DNA of 64,000 bases from NCBI GenBank assembly GCA_963966185.1, contig CAWZYM010000079.1:323501-387500 (forward strand). Reading direction: 5' to 3'. The stretch is from Rhabditoides inermis. Lineage: Eukaryota; Nematoda; Chromadorea; Rhabditida; Rhabditidae. Each line of letters starts with the position of its first letter. Position 1 is the stretch's first letter. This document shows positions 47,071 to 61,143 of this stretch, piece by piece. The position numbers and the translations under genes were made by a program. Below the pieces are notes generated by a model. The model did not search any database. It saw only the letters and a list, made by a program, of their open reading frames with translations, and was not told where the DNA came from.

Positions 47071-48091
47071 TTCAGGCTGAATCGTTAAGATGAGTCATAA
47101 GCAATGATAAGAAGTAGAACATGCATGTCTACGGCGAACATTTAAATTTTTAAAACGATCGATCGCCGCGCAAAACGAAACAGAGAGAGGAACAAATGAG
47201 TGCAAGTGCCTAAATGCTCTGGCTCCTCCCACTTGTTTTTAGGATTCGCAGTATTACGAAATTTGGCGCCAAATTACGGTCTGATTTCTCAATTGTCAAA
47301 ACAAATCAATAATCGTACAGAAAGTTGACTATTATGCGCGAGGATCGCTTAACTTCTTGTTCTATACCTCAAATCGCAAAGAAGACTATGTACGCTCAGA
47401 CAAGATGCAGATGAAAAGAAACAAACAAAAAGTACAACAAAATATAGAGAAAATAGAAGAAAGTGCGGGAGTGGATATGAGCGGAGAATCTCGTGACAGT
47501 ATACTGTAGCGTTCATTGGGTCAAATTCATTCTAAAATGATTGTTAGGGTCAACTTGACATTTTGCTTGTAAAGTCGATTGAATTAAATGAGTGATTAAA
47601 TTTTTCTTTCTTATATTGTTTGAATAGGTCCATACTTTATTATAATTGATTGATTCAATAAGAAAGTTTGTGTTTGTTATCAGCTTTGAAAGAATCTTGT
47701 GAGCTCTTGTGAGCTTTCCTGCGCCTTCGCCTTCTGTCTTGTACATGTACGTACATGTTTTGTATCGATAGTGATAAATGTTTCAAATTATCTCCCTCTG
47801 TTCCACGTTCTGTCTGTGCATACAAACTTCTCTCACTCATTGATAAGTGTGTTTTGACGAGGAGAAGAGAGGCTGTTACAACGTGATTGTTTCTAGTTTG
47901 TAGTATTGTTTGTAGTCGCATTTCTCTCCTAACCTTATCACCAAATGCGTTCTAGTTGTGTCTGCCTTATTTGTTCTGACACACATCGCCACTCGTATTG
48001 CGCCATGCGATGTAATGCATGTTGTTCATGTTCACTAGACGTGCCTCATCGATTGTCATCTGCGCTTCCAACACTTCACCCCTACTTCAGA
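47071..48091. other. Divergent intergenic region between SKP1 and the MAPR gene
   Basis: About 1 kb, AT-rich, likely containing both promoters. No exon or element was recognised apart from short repeats (TCTTGTGAGC twice near 47695). Confidence 0.5.
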
Positions 48092-48094
48092 ATG
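48083..48094 (+). promoter_or_regulatory. Likely spliced-leader acceptor of the MAPR gene
   Basis: CCCTACTTCAG ends one base before ATG at 48092. Confidence 0.5.
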
Positions 48095-49625
48095 GTGGAT
48101 CTGGGTTCTGTGTTCGAGGTGACTGCGTGGGATGTGGTGCTTCTCGCTCTTCTCGCTGTGCTCGTCTACCGCTGGTGGCAGAGGAGAGGCGAGGATGAGC
48201 TGCAGATTCCCGTACAGCCCAAGGTGAGCGAACGTTATCATAACCTTGCCATCATACCCCACAATCGCTATCTCAATCCATCTGCAACGGAGCTTTATGG
48301 TGATGTTTACTGCCCCATCATATGCCATCCCCTAAAACATCCAACCCGTTCTTTTCGTCTCACTCAACTACAGCTCGTGTCCGCACTGTAATCTTTCACG
48401 CTTTCCCCACTGTCAAATCTCTCGTCTCAATTCGATCACACTTCTCGCTAACGTTATGGAAGACATCAAGGTTTGTCTTGTCTTTACCTTCAACAGCTAT
48501 TTATCTACACATTCAGCGATGATAGCATATATCCATTCATATCGGTAGTTTCGTGAAAGGTGAAACAATTTTTTTGTGAAATTAAGTGGAATCAAATGTT
48601 TATTCGGAATCGAAGTGAAGACGTATCCTGCAACCTTACCCGTGTGATTGCAGGTGGCTCCTCTGCCGATGCAGGACATGACTCTCTCCCAGCTGAGCAA
48701 GTACGACGGAGTCAAAGACGAGCACATCCTATTCGCCCTCAACGGAACGGTAATGGATTCTGTACTTGTTTTGTAGGTATACTGTACTTCTATTTTTGCT
48801 TTGCTCCCTGCTCTTCATAGTTGAACGTTGATCGCCGCCTGACGCGCTCTCACATACTTCACTCATATGCGATCGTGAACTACATTCTTGTTGCATATCA
48901 TATCAGAGAAGAAACGTAATCGCTGGTTTCTAAGGTGAGCCTAAATCAGCGTGCGAATCGGAACTGCGTAGTTCCGTGGGAATGTAGTGGGATGAGAGTG
49001 AGAGAACCATGATTCACTGTAGAGTATCCCACGGAACACGCAACCATAAAAAGCATTGTTCAAATACCCAACTTCTGATAAACTAAACCTATATGTTCTT
49101 TTTTTAATTTACAAGCAACAACCAAGAAATGTGGATATTTGAAAAGATTGTGAACTAAACATGTATATGTTTCCGATCTACGACGTGTCTCGCGGGCGCG
49201 GCTTCTACGGTCCGGGCTCGGCGTACGGGGCACTGGCCGGCAAAGACGCCACCCGCCCACTCGCAACCATGGACCTCAAGACGGGCAAGGAAGAGTTCGA
49301 CGACCACGCAGACCTCACCGAAGCACAGAAGGTACCGTGGCCAGATCTGAAAGATCTATTCATCTTTTTTATTTGACGGTTTTTTTTGTAGGTTGTATAG
49401 AGATGAGAGAGCAGAGAGGAATAAGGAGGAAGAGAAATATGTTTGCAGGAGACGGCCGCCGAGTGGGAGACGTCGTTCAAGTTCAAGTACCCCAAGGTGA
49501 GCAGAGCAGTGTGTTGTGTGTTCTGATCGTTACCGTACCCTTGCCTGATTCAGGTTGGCAAGCTGTTGCGCGACGGTGAGAAGGGCGAGGACTACGAGGG
49601 AAAGATGAGCGGTATCGCCGTGTAG
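48092..49625 (+). CDS. vem-1: Membrane-associated progesterone receptor component (MAPR, cytochrome-b5-like)
   Basis: Heme-binding ER/plasma-membrane protein; the C. elegans relative VEM-1 acts in axon guidance. Five exons: 48092-48223, 48654-48749, 49176-49331, 49449-49496 and 49554-49625 (TAG), 504 nt or 167 aa. Single N-terminal membrane helix (AWDVVLLALLAVLVYRWW), then a cytochrome-b5-like domain: LSQLSKYDGVKDEHILFALN, GTIYDVSRGRGFYGPGSAYG, ALAGKDATRPLATMDL. YDVSRG and YGPGSAY are MAPR signatures containing the heme-ligand tyrosines of PGRMC1-type proteins. The end is LLRDGEKGEDYEGKMSGIAV. The intron before exon 3 ends TTTCCG rather than AG although the protein junction NGT-IYDV is unambiguous. 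It is followed 375 bp downstream by another plus-strand gene. Confidence 0.93.
48971..49037 (+). repeat. Small inverted repeat in a MAPR intron
   Basis: GTTCCGTGGGA at 48971-48981 and TCCCACGGAAC at 49027-49037, a 67 bp potential hairpin. Confidence 0.5.
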
Positions 49626-50000
49626 GCCATGTACTGTATACTGTACTCCTGCAGACTTACAGTACTACCTGTAACAGTTTCTCTTGAATCTTCCACGTTG
49701 CCTATTCCATTCCGGTCTTCTCAAATGTGATTGATCCACGCGTTTCAAAGATGTCTTAAAACTTGTATAATTTGTAATAAAAATGTAATAAAATTTGTAA
49801 TAAAAATCTTTTATTTTGTCTTTTTATTACGATGATGAAGCTATCCGTTTGCGACGGTGTGAATACTTGAAGAACATTGTGTAGATATGAAATGTACGGC
49901 GAATTCGCGAGATGAAAGTGAGAGCAAGGATTGGCATTACTTCTCATAGCATTTGCCGATCAACTACAATAGGAAATGTTGATGTCTATCTGTTTGTAGG

Positions 50001-50341
50001 ATGGCGATGATGTACCCTGTCGCCCTTCCCTCGGTGCCGCTCCGATGGGACGAGCCCCTGTGGATCACTCAGCGATGCCCCTCCACACAGCTCACCCTCC
50101 TACAGGCATTCGAACAGAAGAAGAACGACGAGGTGAGTCAGTGCTTCTTACCGCGTTCGCATTACTTGTCTGGTTTCAATCAGCGTGAGAAAGAGAATGG
50201 TGAGCAGGGAGAGAGGTGTTGTGTTTGTAGCGCGAGAAGCGCGAGCTCCGTTTTCTGGGCGACGCGGTGTGTGGTCTGAAGGGTGGGGAGGAGGAGGGAG
50301 TGGACGAGGAAGACGACGGAGACAGCAGCACCAGCAACTAG
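50001..50341 (+). CDS. Small two-exon acidic protein, unrecognised
   Basis: Exons 50001-50132 and 50231-50341 join in phase 0, 80 aa: MAMMYPVALPSVPLRWDEPL, WITQRCPSTQLTLLQAFEQK, KNDEREKRELRFLGDAVCGL, then a Gly/Glu/Asp tail ending SSTSN. ATG follows TGTTTGTAGG, a likely trans-splice acceptor, and lies about 200 nt after the AATAAA cluster (about 49767-49795) of the MAPR gene. Downstream gene of a possible two-gene operon. There is no signal peptide or membrane segment. No family recognised; the tight splice borders and codon pattern support it as real. Confidence 0.7.
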
Positions 50342-52085
50342 ACAGGCAACGACTGCCAACCACATGTGGGTTTGTCGTTTGTCCACCCGATTCCGACATG
50401 TTTGCATGGCGGTCGTCCTCACTGCTCCCGGTTCTGGATGTTCCGCATATTGTCATTTTGATAGGCGATGAAAAATGGATTCAACTTTTCATTTGGTTTG
50501 CTAAAGCATGCTAGTTATGATATTTGTGTTTTCTGTCTTGAGATCATATAGAGTAAAGCTGGTGATTTTATCATTACATTAGGCGAATGAGTGTGTGGTT
50601 CTAGGAAACAAGAGTAGGGCAATACGGAAGTGATGTGAGAACTAACTCGTTTCCGGGTATCTTGCCTCTTGAGTGATAGACATTTATATCGGAACGAAAT
50701 AATGTGAGCGAAATGCAAACAATATAAAATGATATAGTTGAGCAATATGGTATAGTAGATATAGATACACCGGGAAAGCGAAAAACAACAACAACAACAG
50801 CAACGAATCAATAGAGACATCGAACAAGAACGAGTGAAATATCAATCAATCAATCAAAATCAATCAATCGTTTAAAATCAATCAATACCGCGCCGCATAG
50901 AAAGAATAGCCTTCATCGGTTGCATAGGACAGAGACATGAGTGAATGTTGACAGGACAGAAACATGTGTTGGTTATGAGATATGGTCAATACTATTCAAG
51001 TCGAACAAACCCAAGGCTGTTTTGAAAGCGGAAAGTGATGAGTACGTGATAAGCAGCTCTTCCCGAGAAAACAACGACTGACACGTTTTACTGGATTATG
51101 TTGAAACAACTTTATATATTCGACTCAATCAACAGTAATACTTTTTCAGTCTGTCCCGACTTCTTTTTTTTTTTTTGACGAGTTTTTTGTAGCATCGGTT
51201 TTTCCTAGGTGTACCAACTGCTGATTCCCCGTGTCCATTGACGTTGTTTGTTTTTGCATCCGCAAATGACTGTGTGCATAAAGCGGCTCTCCCTTATTTG
51301 CATTTTACTGCCTTGTTGTTGTTGACTGGATGAGCGAGTGGCAGGCTGCTCTTCCCTCTCGAAACAGCGTCGGCACACTCGAAATGATGCGTTCGTTGTT
51401 GGTTATTCGAAGCGTCTATTTGGCATGTGTCGCCGCCTCACTTTCACTCTCTTTCCACTCAACATGCGAGACTAATTGGAGAGATAGAGAGAGGGGGAGA
51501 CATGCCAATCTGCTTTCGAACGCACTTATGCAGAATCGGTAATGCTTCGACACGCGACCCCCAACCCGCCACACCTGTCGTCGAGACGAGTCTGATCGAA
51601 ACATGTTTATACAAATCAACGATACTCTCGAAAAAAACATATATAGCATCTTATTCACTCTTATTCGAAACACACACGGGAAAGAATAATACGCCTCGCA
51701 ACACATGCATATATTGTCTAGAGAACACACATGTGTCTATGCAGTGTTTTGAGAGAATGCGCCTCGGCGGCGGCACGCGGACCCTTGTAGAAGATGAAAC
51801 GGGTTGTGCTAGGTGGCGAGATCTGTGAGAAGACAAGAACGCGGGATCACTCTGTGGGAGGGGACAACGATACTCTGTGACTAGGGAGAGTTAGCACACG
51901 CCGTGTGTCGATATGTGTAGTCGCAACAATGAAGGGGAGGGACATAATTGAGAAAGTGGGGGAGTATCTGTGCAACACGTGTGAGTCGAGAGGCCGGAGT
52001 CGAATCAATTGAGTGTGGCGGCGCGGCGCTGCGTGTGTAAATGCGCGCGCGGCGCGGCTGCGGCGCGGTCGGCGCTGCGCAGCGC
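50342..52085. other. Intergenic region between convergent genes
   Basis: 1.7 kb with repeat G copy 2, an (AATC)n-like stretch near 50840-50885 and a T tract near 51165. No coding exon is supported. Confidence 0.5.
50968..51045 (+). repeat. Repeat G, copy 2
   Basis: Core AGTCGAACAAACCCAAGGCT then GTTTTGAAAGCGGAAAGTGA, matching 38961-39003. Flanks are alignable with gaps. Confidence 0.65.
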
Positions 52086-53900
52086 TCACACGCCCGAATC
52101 GAGAGACGAGGTGCGGTTGAGATAGGCGCGCGTGACGGAGCCGGGTCGGTCCGACTCGGACAGCATCGGGTCGTGGTTCACGCCGTAGATCTTGATCGCC
52201 TGAACGGGGAGGTGAGGGAATGAAGTAGCAGACAGATTCTTTTCCGATGATCGTAAGAAACAGTCCGAACTTTCGAGTCTACTTAGTCCTTCCTAGCCCT
52301 TTCTGATCATGATCCTGACCATTCGAAAACAAGCTTGTCATCAGATTGAATAGAACCAGCGTACCTTGCGACCCATGCGCTGCAGCAGCTCGGAGCTGAC
52401 TTTGTGCGCGGTGCGCAGAGACGTGTGCCACTCCTTGAGCGAGATCTCGTCCTGAGAGGGTGGAGCTGAGGGAGAGAGAGAGAATTGTGCGTACCTGGTT
52501 GGTGAGGACGACCTTGGTCTCCTTGAAGCCTTCCTTGAGTCGGATGACGATCGCGTTCTCGTTGTTCTTGGCACTCTGCAGGTCGGCGGCGACGTCCTCG
52601 ATCTGATCCATGAACACGAGCTGAAACAGGGAATCTCTCTCTCTCTATCTCTATCTTCCCCCTCTCTCTCTCCTTTGAGTACTGAATACGTGCCTATTCC
52701 TCCCCCCACTCTCTTCTTCAAATTACACTCCATATACGGTCGGAGGGAAAGAGTAATTATAAAAGACTATGGTGTGAGAAGAACACGTAGAATGGCACGT
52801 AACCTATGCAGAAAAGGGCTCTCAAACAGCCTGCAATATTCCGTCTCGCCATTTCCATTTTCAAAAAAAATCATTAGGATTACAAATGACAAATACCAGG
52901 CTTCCTTGTCATATTTGAAACGTTTCTCATGCCATTCGCACCTTCCCATACAAATAAAAATTCTCACCTCTGGTTTGCCGGACAGACTCTCAGGGTACAG
53001 TTCCAATCGACTAGGGTACAGCTGAAATGGGAATATGAGACTGAATATGTATAATTGAGCGTGTTGTGTTCCATTCGGCGCAAAAACATGCGATCTTTTT
53101 CATGAGTGATTTCAATTTGTACGTGCATGTTTGCGATATCGAATGAACATTTGATTTGATAAGACTTTAAGGAAGTACCTTTCCGTATCGTGTCTGCCAC
53201 GCTGAGGTGAACGGGCCGCCGAGCTTCTTGATGTAGCCGTGCACGATGACGTCACTGTCCTTCTCGTCGATGTTGAGCTGGAAGAGAGTGGATGAGGAGA
53301 GAGAGGGAGTGAGAGAGAGAGAGTGAGGGGGGGAGGTGCACCTACCTTTATTTTCTGCTTGGCCCTCTTCTTGCTTTCCGCCTTGTCCGCATCCTGGTTC
53401 ACCACCTCGAATATCGTCTCAGCGATCTCTGCCTGCCATCTCTCAGAGATGGTGATGTTGAAGTTCTTGTACAGGTCAGAGTCGCTCTCCGCCAGCTGGA
53501 GTCGAACAATATCATTCAGATCACAATTACACATATGTATATGTATATGTTACAAACATGCGTGCAAACAGTTAGATAGAATTTGCATGTATAGCGTTTG
53601 TCATCAATGAAAAAGAAAAATAGAGTCATTGATAGACGCATGAATCTCACCTTGACACCCTTGACCTCGTCGTCGTCGAAGTTTCCGATGTCGAATGCGT
53701 CGGCCGCGTTGACCTCTCCCCTGGGGGGAATGAGGGGCGGGGTCATCCGACGGAGATACACAGTCTGCCAGTCCACGTCTCGGAAGAACTTGTGGTCCTT
53801 CACCTCCAGCGGACTGCAAAGGAGCGGGTGATGGTCTCTCTCTCTCCCTCTCTCTCCTTCTCTCTTTCTCTCTCCCTCTCATTCACACTCTCTCTCTCTC

Positions 53901-53989
<89 letters not shown>

Positions 53990-54290
53990 ACTCACCCTCT
54001 TCCGCGACACCCCAGCCGATCCGGGACGTTCCTCTTGAGCAGACCTTCCAACAGATCCCGGCACTCGGGTGTGAATCTGGAAACGATTATTTAAACAATA
54101 TGCGATTTACGTACTGAGACATAATATAAAACTATAGACAATAACCATTTCAAATAAACTGTATTCTAGACCGACTGACCCGCAGTCTGGCAGCTCGATG
54201 TCCTCGGTGAGTGTCATCTTGTCGATCTCATTCTTGTCCTTGGACTTGTGCTGCCGGAACGGGGAGTGACCCTGCAAATGACGTCATCAC

Positions 54291-54386
<96 letters not shown>

Positions 54387-54822
54387 CGCACCTTGAGCAG
54401 CTTGTACAGCATGCATCCGAAGCTGAACCAGTCAGCGGACGAATCATAGGCGACTCCCTTGGCCAGCACTTCAGGAGCCATGTAGCCGTGCGTACCACTG
54501 AAAGAGAGGGGTACCGTACTTGAATTTGGGCACGGTTCGTTCTTTTCTAGTTCGTTCTCAGTCGACAAGTTGTGCTTCCTCCCACTTCCATAATACTTAT
54601 ACAAAGTACAATAGAGTCGTACGGTATTGTAAAAATCAGCTGATGTTCGAGCACTGTTCCTTTCTAGTTTGTGCCCCGTTGTTCTTCCGTCTCCCCCCAT
54701 ACATACTAATAAGTAGAAAAAGTACTCACACAGAGGCATGCGGTTTCTTCTTGGAGAAATCGCAAGCGAGACCCAAGTCAGATACCTGAAATGCTCTTTT
54801 TCTTTTAGTCGATTCTTCTTCT

Positions 54823-54875
<53 letters not shown>

Positions 54876-55002
54876 CCTCTTTCCCTCTGACTCACCCTAA
54901 CGTGACCGTTCTCATCCAGAAGAATATTGGCTGGCTTCAAATCCCGATACACAACGTAGCGGTTGTGCATGTGCTCCAGACCGAGAATTACCTAAAAAAG
55001 AA

Positions 55003-55073
<71 letters not shown>

Positions 55074-55375
55074 CTCTCTCTCTTTCTCTCTCTCATTATC
55101 ATTCCACTCACCTCACTGGCATAGAACAACATCTCCTGTTCGGTGAACACACCGTGTTGACTCAAGTGATAGTGCAGATCACCTAATCAATCAATAAACC
55201 AATAATCAGAGAAGCAATACTCACCTCCGTTCATCAGATCGAGTATGAAACAGAGCTTGTCGGGTGTTTGGAAGGCGTACGTCATGCATACGATGAAGGG
55301 ACAGTCTTGCTGAAAGTGGGGGAATGAGGGAGGGAGAGAGAGAGAGATAGAGAGAAGGATAGAGAGAGAGAGAGA

Positions 55376-55445
<70 letters not shown>

Positions 55446-55901
55446 CACTCCCGTCGATACGAGACTCAGCATGATCCGTTCATTCAACGCCAGCGTCTCT
55501 CCTTGCTTCATTTTGATGCGCTTTTTGTCCAGGCATTTCATCGCGTACCTGAAAAGAGCAGAGGTTCTCCCTCTCCCTCTCCCTCTCCCTCTCCCTCTCC
55601 CTCTCCCTCTCCCTCTCCCTCTCCCTCTCCCTCTCCCTCTCCCTCTCCCTCTCCCTCTCCCTCTCCCTCTCCCTCTCCCTCTCCCTCTCCCTCTCCCTCT
55701 CCCTCTCCCTCTCCCTCTCCCTCCCTCTCCCTCCCTCTCTCTCTCCCCCTCTCCCTCTCTCCCTCCCGGTCACTGGTGTTTACAGCAGCACCGCTCTGCC
55801 TATTCTCTATTGAGTAAGTGTCTATCTGGCTGCTATAGAAACTGCCGAGGCTCTCTTGCGTGTCATATGATATTTGTCATCAGTTTCAAAGGGCGCGAAA
55901 T

Positions 55902-55966
<65 letters not shown>

Positions 55967-57764
55967 GGATATAAATAAATGCTGCAGTATCGCTACACGT
56001 GGCTACAGAGAGATGGAAAAAGGGCAGAGGATGAAACCTCGAGGATTTTTGGTATTTACACGAATGTCTGACTATCAAAAATCGCATATACATAATTAGT
56101 TAGTGTTAGATCATAGAGATTACGTGAGAGCCAGAACCAACATCATTCCACATTCTCACGTGTGTTTTCTCACTCCGAGAATAGACTCTTACTGTCTAGA
56201 AAGACGAAAATAGCATAAAACTCACGTAATTTCTCGAGCAAAAAATGTTTTTCTATATGTTATTGTTATACTAGCTCCTCATTTATTTGAACCCCCATAT
56301 ATCTACATTCTAATACGGCACGATGGAAACATTCTTTCTCAAAACAGTCTAGTTGCTGATTATGTCTCATATCGCCTTTTTTTCAGCATTTCATATAAAA
56401 AACAAGGAAAAGAAGAGTTGTAGCGTACTGACATCTTCCCCGTGTCAGCCTTCCTGCATCCGTACACCTCTCCGAATCCGCCCCTCCCGATGATTCGGTG
56501 CACGGAGAAGTCATTCATCGTCAGCTGCATGTTCAACTCCAGATTCTTCCACTGACAGAACCGAGTGAACTTGTCGCTGAAATACGAGTATGGATTGATT
56601 GATAACGGGCTGAAAACTGTGTATGTATTGTGCGCTTTTTGCTTTCCTTTTATATCATCGCTCATTGATTGCTATATTTTCTATATTCTCTCCGTTTTCC
56701 TTGTTCAACCACCGTGTTGAAATTTCCTTCCCTGTTAATTGCCGTTCTGCAGACATGCTATTTGTAGCTTCTCTTGAGATTGTTGATACTCATAATTATG
56801 GCGAATATTCATGAAGGCGTTCAATTTTTGTTACATTCAGAGAGCCAGTGCTTAACACCATCTCAATCAGAAATTATAGCTTCATGTCTAAAAAAGTATT
56901 GATGAAAATTTGGTTAAGAAATGGATAGGATTAGAAATTAGAATGCATGCAGAATCGGAAAAAGTGAAGCGGCTGCTCTGTATGACATACAAAAACAATT
57001 GTCAAGTTCAAAACATCAAAACATTTGTAATGGTTGCAATGCAGTGTGAGTAAGTTGTAAGAATCTAATGTTGCATATAAAAATCAATAAATCAATGATG
57101 CGCCCACCTTTCCAAGAATTTCTGGAAAATGTCGCCTTTCAACTGGTCGCAGATTTCCACAACATAGCGCTGAAATACAATATATGGTATTCACAAAATT
57201 ACTGTATTTACAAAAGTACAAATAAAAAAATGAAACTCACGTGAAACAAGTCGGGAGGCACGGACGATTTGAGCAAGTGATTTTGTACATGTGTCAGCGA
57301 CTCTTTCGAGTAGTTCTGAAATGAATGGATGACGTCATCTCTCTTTCGTTTCAATCATCGTTTACGTGGTTGTGGAATGATCATAATTCACATCCACGTC
57401 ACATTCATATTTGTGCGTGGGAGAGAAAGAGAAGAACGGATGTGCGTCTCTCAATTATGCATATACGAGGCAGTGTGAAGCGGACTTGTTTTGCCCACTC
57501 TCTCGTCTCTCTTTCTAGGTTAGCAGTAACAGACAGAGCGCTTTGTGCATGGTCTCGCTAGTCTCTCTGAGGTATACGACTCTCGGGGAGCCGCCGCCTC
57601 TATTGTACTCATTGTTGCCATTTTTTGTGCACATTTTTCTTTCTTTCTCTCGAGCTCAGTGACACGGATGGAGAGTGAATAGCGCACATTAGGGTTGAAG
57701 AGCCGCCGCGCGGGTGAGAGCAGAGCACGTTCCGGATCTCTCTCTCTCTCTCTCTCCCTCCCTC

Positions 57765-57815
<51 letters not shown>

Positions 57816-57849
57816 GTGTTCCATGTCTGCTCGCGGAGGCCAATCAGTG

Positions 57850-57899
<50 letters not shown>

Positions 57900-58513
57900 G
57901 AGAGAGCAAGGCGGAAGGGGGAGTCGCATTGATTGCTCTTGCAGAGAGAAGGAGGATACGCGAGAGAGAAAAAGAGAGAAAGAGAGAAAGAGAGAGAGAG
58001 AGAGAGAAGGTATTTATGGAAATTGCGACGACGACGCGCGTGTTTCTCACACGAAGGTGGCGAAGCGAGCGAGAGTTTTTACTTTCCTTCTAACCCGGTG
58101 CATCTCTCTCTCTCTCTCCCGTCTTCTCTTCCTCCCTCCCTCCCTCCATCCCTCTCTCTCTCCCTCCCCTTCCTTTCTTCTCTTCTCTTCTCTCTCTCCC
58201 TTCTCTCTTTCTCTCTCTCCCCCCCCTCTCTCTCTCCCCTCCCTCTCTCTCCTTCTCTCTGCCCGATTGCACAGGTGAACAGTGGGATTACATTCCGAGA
58301 GTGAAACGAGAACGCCCACACACGAACCAGTGCACAATAAAAAAATCATCGCGAAAATCGATAAATCAATAAATCGATATGGACTGACATGTGAGTGGGC
58401 GAGCATCTCGACCATAATGTGGTGGTCGTAGATCTCTCGGGCCTTGGTCAACCGCTCCTCCGGCGTCTCCATCTTCTCGTACTCCTTGATCTGCAACCAC
58501 TGTATCACTGTCT

Positions 58514-58558
<45 letters not shown>

Positions 58559-59820
58559 GCCTGTCTGCCTGTCTGTTTGTCTACTCTCTCTCTCTTCTCG
58601 CTCTAATCTTTCTAATTGTATAAGAGAGGGAAGACCACTATATCCGCAGTCTATTTTACACATTCTAAGAGTATGGATGATCAGCTTATTTGAAACACTC
58701 TGTCTATCCATCCACTCGCTCTCGTTTCTCAATCCCTTCCTTCTCTGATTCTATCTACTCGTCGAATCGACAGATTTCTTGATTGGAAAAAAATGACACA
58801 CTATTCGTTCCCTCTATCCCGAATGAAAGTTGGTGGTGTCAGACACTCACTCAGACAGAACTCGACTGATCATTGGAATCAAGACAATCACTGAGAGAGG
58901 AGAGAGAAAGAGAAAGAGGGAGAGAGAGAGAGAGAGAAAGAGAAAAAGAGAGGAAATCGTCTGTCCCGCGGGACCGATGCGGAGCGAATATAGTAAATTG
59001 AGAAAGCGAGCGAGGAAGTGCGTGTGGCATTTCAACCCGCACAACAACATAAAGATATACCACTACAATATTGTCAAATACAAAAGTAAATTAGAATACA
59101 AATGAATGATGACTCACCGCCTCGTAGAATTTGATTTGCGGACACGCGTTTTCCGTCACGTTCTCCGCGAAATCTTTGAGCAGCAAGAAACCGAGTTTCT
59201 AGAAAGAACACTCAACTACAAGAGCAAAGTATTGTATCGAACGAACCTGGTTGAAGATCTTCTCGAACTTGATTTCGCCCGTTTTCTCGAGGTATTTCTG
59301 CATGATACTCCGAACGCTGCAATGATTGTTGAATTTCAAATTGTTTCGTTATTGTTGTATGTTGTTGTGTTAAAAATTTCATTGCATGTTTGTTCCCGAA
59401 TCTTGTAATACAATACGAATGATGGTGTGATCTATATGTGTGATGTATGTATACGGATGTATATCGGATAAAAAACAATATGACGTGAACTTGTATTGTT
59501 TTGTATTTACGTGACAAGTGTTTGATTTCTATAAATGTATTTTTAGAATACAACTACAAAACGCTTTCTCTCACAGCCTCTTTCTTCTCTCACAATCTCT
59601 CTCCCTTTCCCTCTCGTCCGAGCAGCGAGGTTTTTTTGTCTTCCGCTGGAGCATGCAATATTTATAAGCGTCAATATGTACTTAATACTTGCGGCTAGGC
59701 AACGTCTAGTGTCTCCTCCCCCTCTCTCGCACCAGTCAATAAGCTCTTAGCGATCCATAACCATACGAATTGTACTAGGTAAACGTCTCCCCCTCCTACC
59801 CTTTCCCCCTCTTTCTATCT

Positions 59821-59857
<37 letters not shown>

Positions 59858-60485
59858 GAGAGAGAAAGATGGAGAGGGAGAGAGATGGAGAGAGAGGGAG
59901 GGAGAGGGAGAGAGGGGGCAGGTCGGCTGCGCCAAATACGATTGTAAGCCGTCGACGCTCATCGCCTATTCAACGAGAGTTGCACAAGGAGGCAACCCGT
60001 CATTTGCATGTCCCCCTCATCCTCCTTCCCTCTCTCTTCCTCTCTCTTCCTCTCTCTCTCCCTCTCTCTCCCTCTCTCTTCTCCCTCTTCTTCCCCTTCC
60101 CTCTCTCTCTCTCTCCTCCCCATCCCTCTCAGTGAGTATTCTCTATGACACCACTCACACCGATTAATCAAGAGGACATTTTCACGAGAGAGAGAAAGGG
60201 GGGAGAATCCAGGATGCGAGAAGAGTGTGGGAATTCGAGTAACGAGTTATATCGAGCGGGGCTCTCAGTCAAGAGAGAGAGAGAGGGGAGAAAGGGAGAG
60301 AAAGGGAGAGAGGGAGCGCCCGTGTCGCTGACTCGTGATTAGACGATATAAGTGAGGTGGGAGCGATATCTCAAACTGACAGCACATTCGCCCAATAACA
60401 GGTGGCGCTCTCTCTACAAAACACGGGTTCTTCTGTGTTCAGAGAAGAGGCAGGATGGAAGGGGGGATCTGCTTCCTTTCACAAT

Positions 60486-60531
<46 letters not shown>

Positions 60532-60637
60532 CCTGGCGGCGCCAAGGTTCTTGTATTGCATTCAGCCTCCTAGCGTAATGAGGGACACTCGGATATTCGA
60601 GTATTCGTTTTCCTCCCTCCTCCTCCCCCTTCTCTCT

Positions 60638-60681
<44 letters not shown>

Positions 60682-60740
60682 GTCCGAAAGTAGCGATGCG
60701 GCAAGTAAGCGCGATACTATCTCCGTCCAAACCCGAGAGA

Positions 60741-60786
<46 letters not shown>

Positions 60787-60920
60787 AAGAGAAAGAGGAG
60801 CTCTATTCATACTCTAATCCGGGATGGGATATATGGCAGTGTGTATGTGTGTGGAGCCGGGATAAACAACTGACAGCTGCGGAGAGAGGCGTGTGTGTAG
60901 CCGTCTCTCTCTCCCTCTCC

Positions 60921-60960
<40 letters not shown>

Positions 60961-61097
60961 ATTTCGAGATGAGGACAGTGATGAGAGAGCGATTGGGGTG
61001 TGCCTGGATATTTGGAAGAGAGAGAGAGGGGGGAATTGCGGAAGCTATGAAGCCTCCGGGAGCGATACGCACGCAAATAATTCTTCCTATCTCTCCT

Positions 61098-61143
<46 letters not shown>

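Noticed and set aside
55480..55974. Long Ser/Pro, Leu/Pro and Arg/Glu repeat proteins
   Set aside because: Pure translations of the CCCTCT and GA arrays in a grk-2 intron. The same applies to all SLSLSL and RERERE frames across the window.
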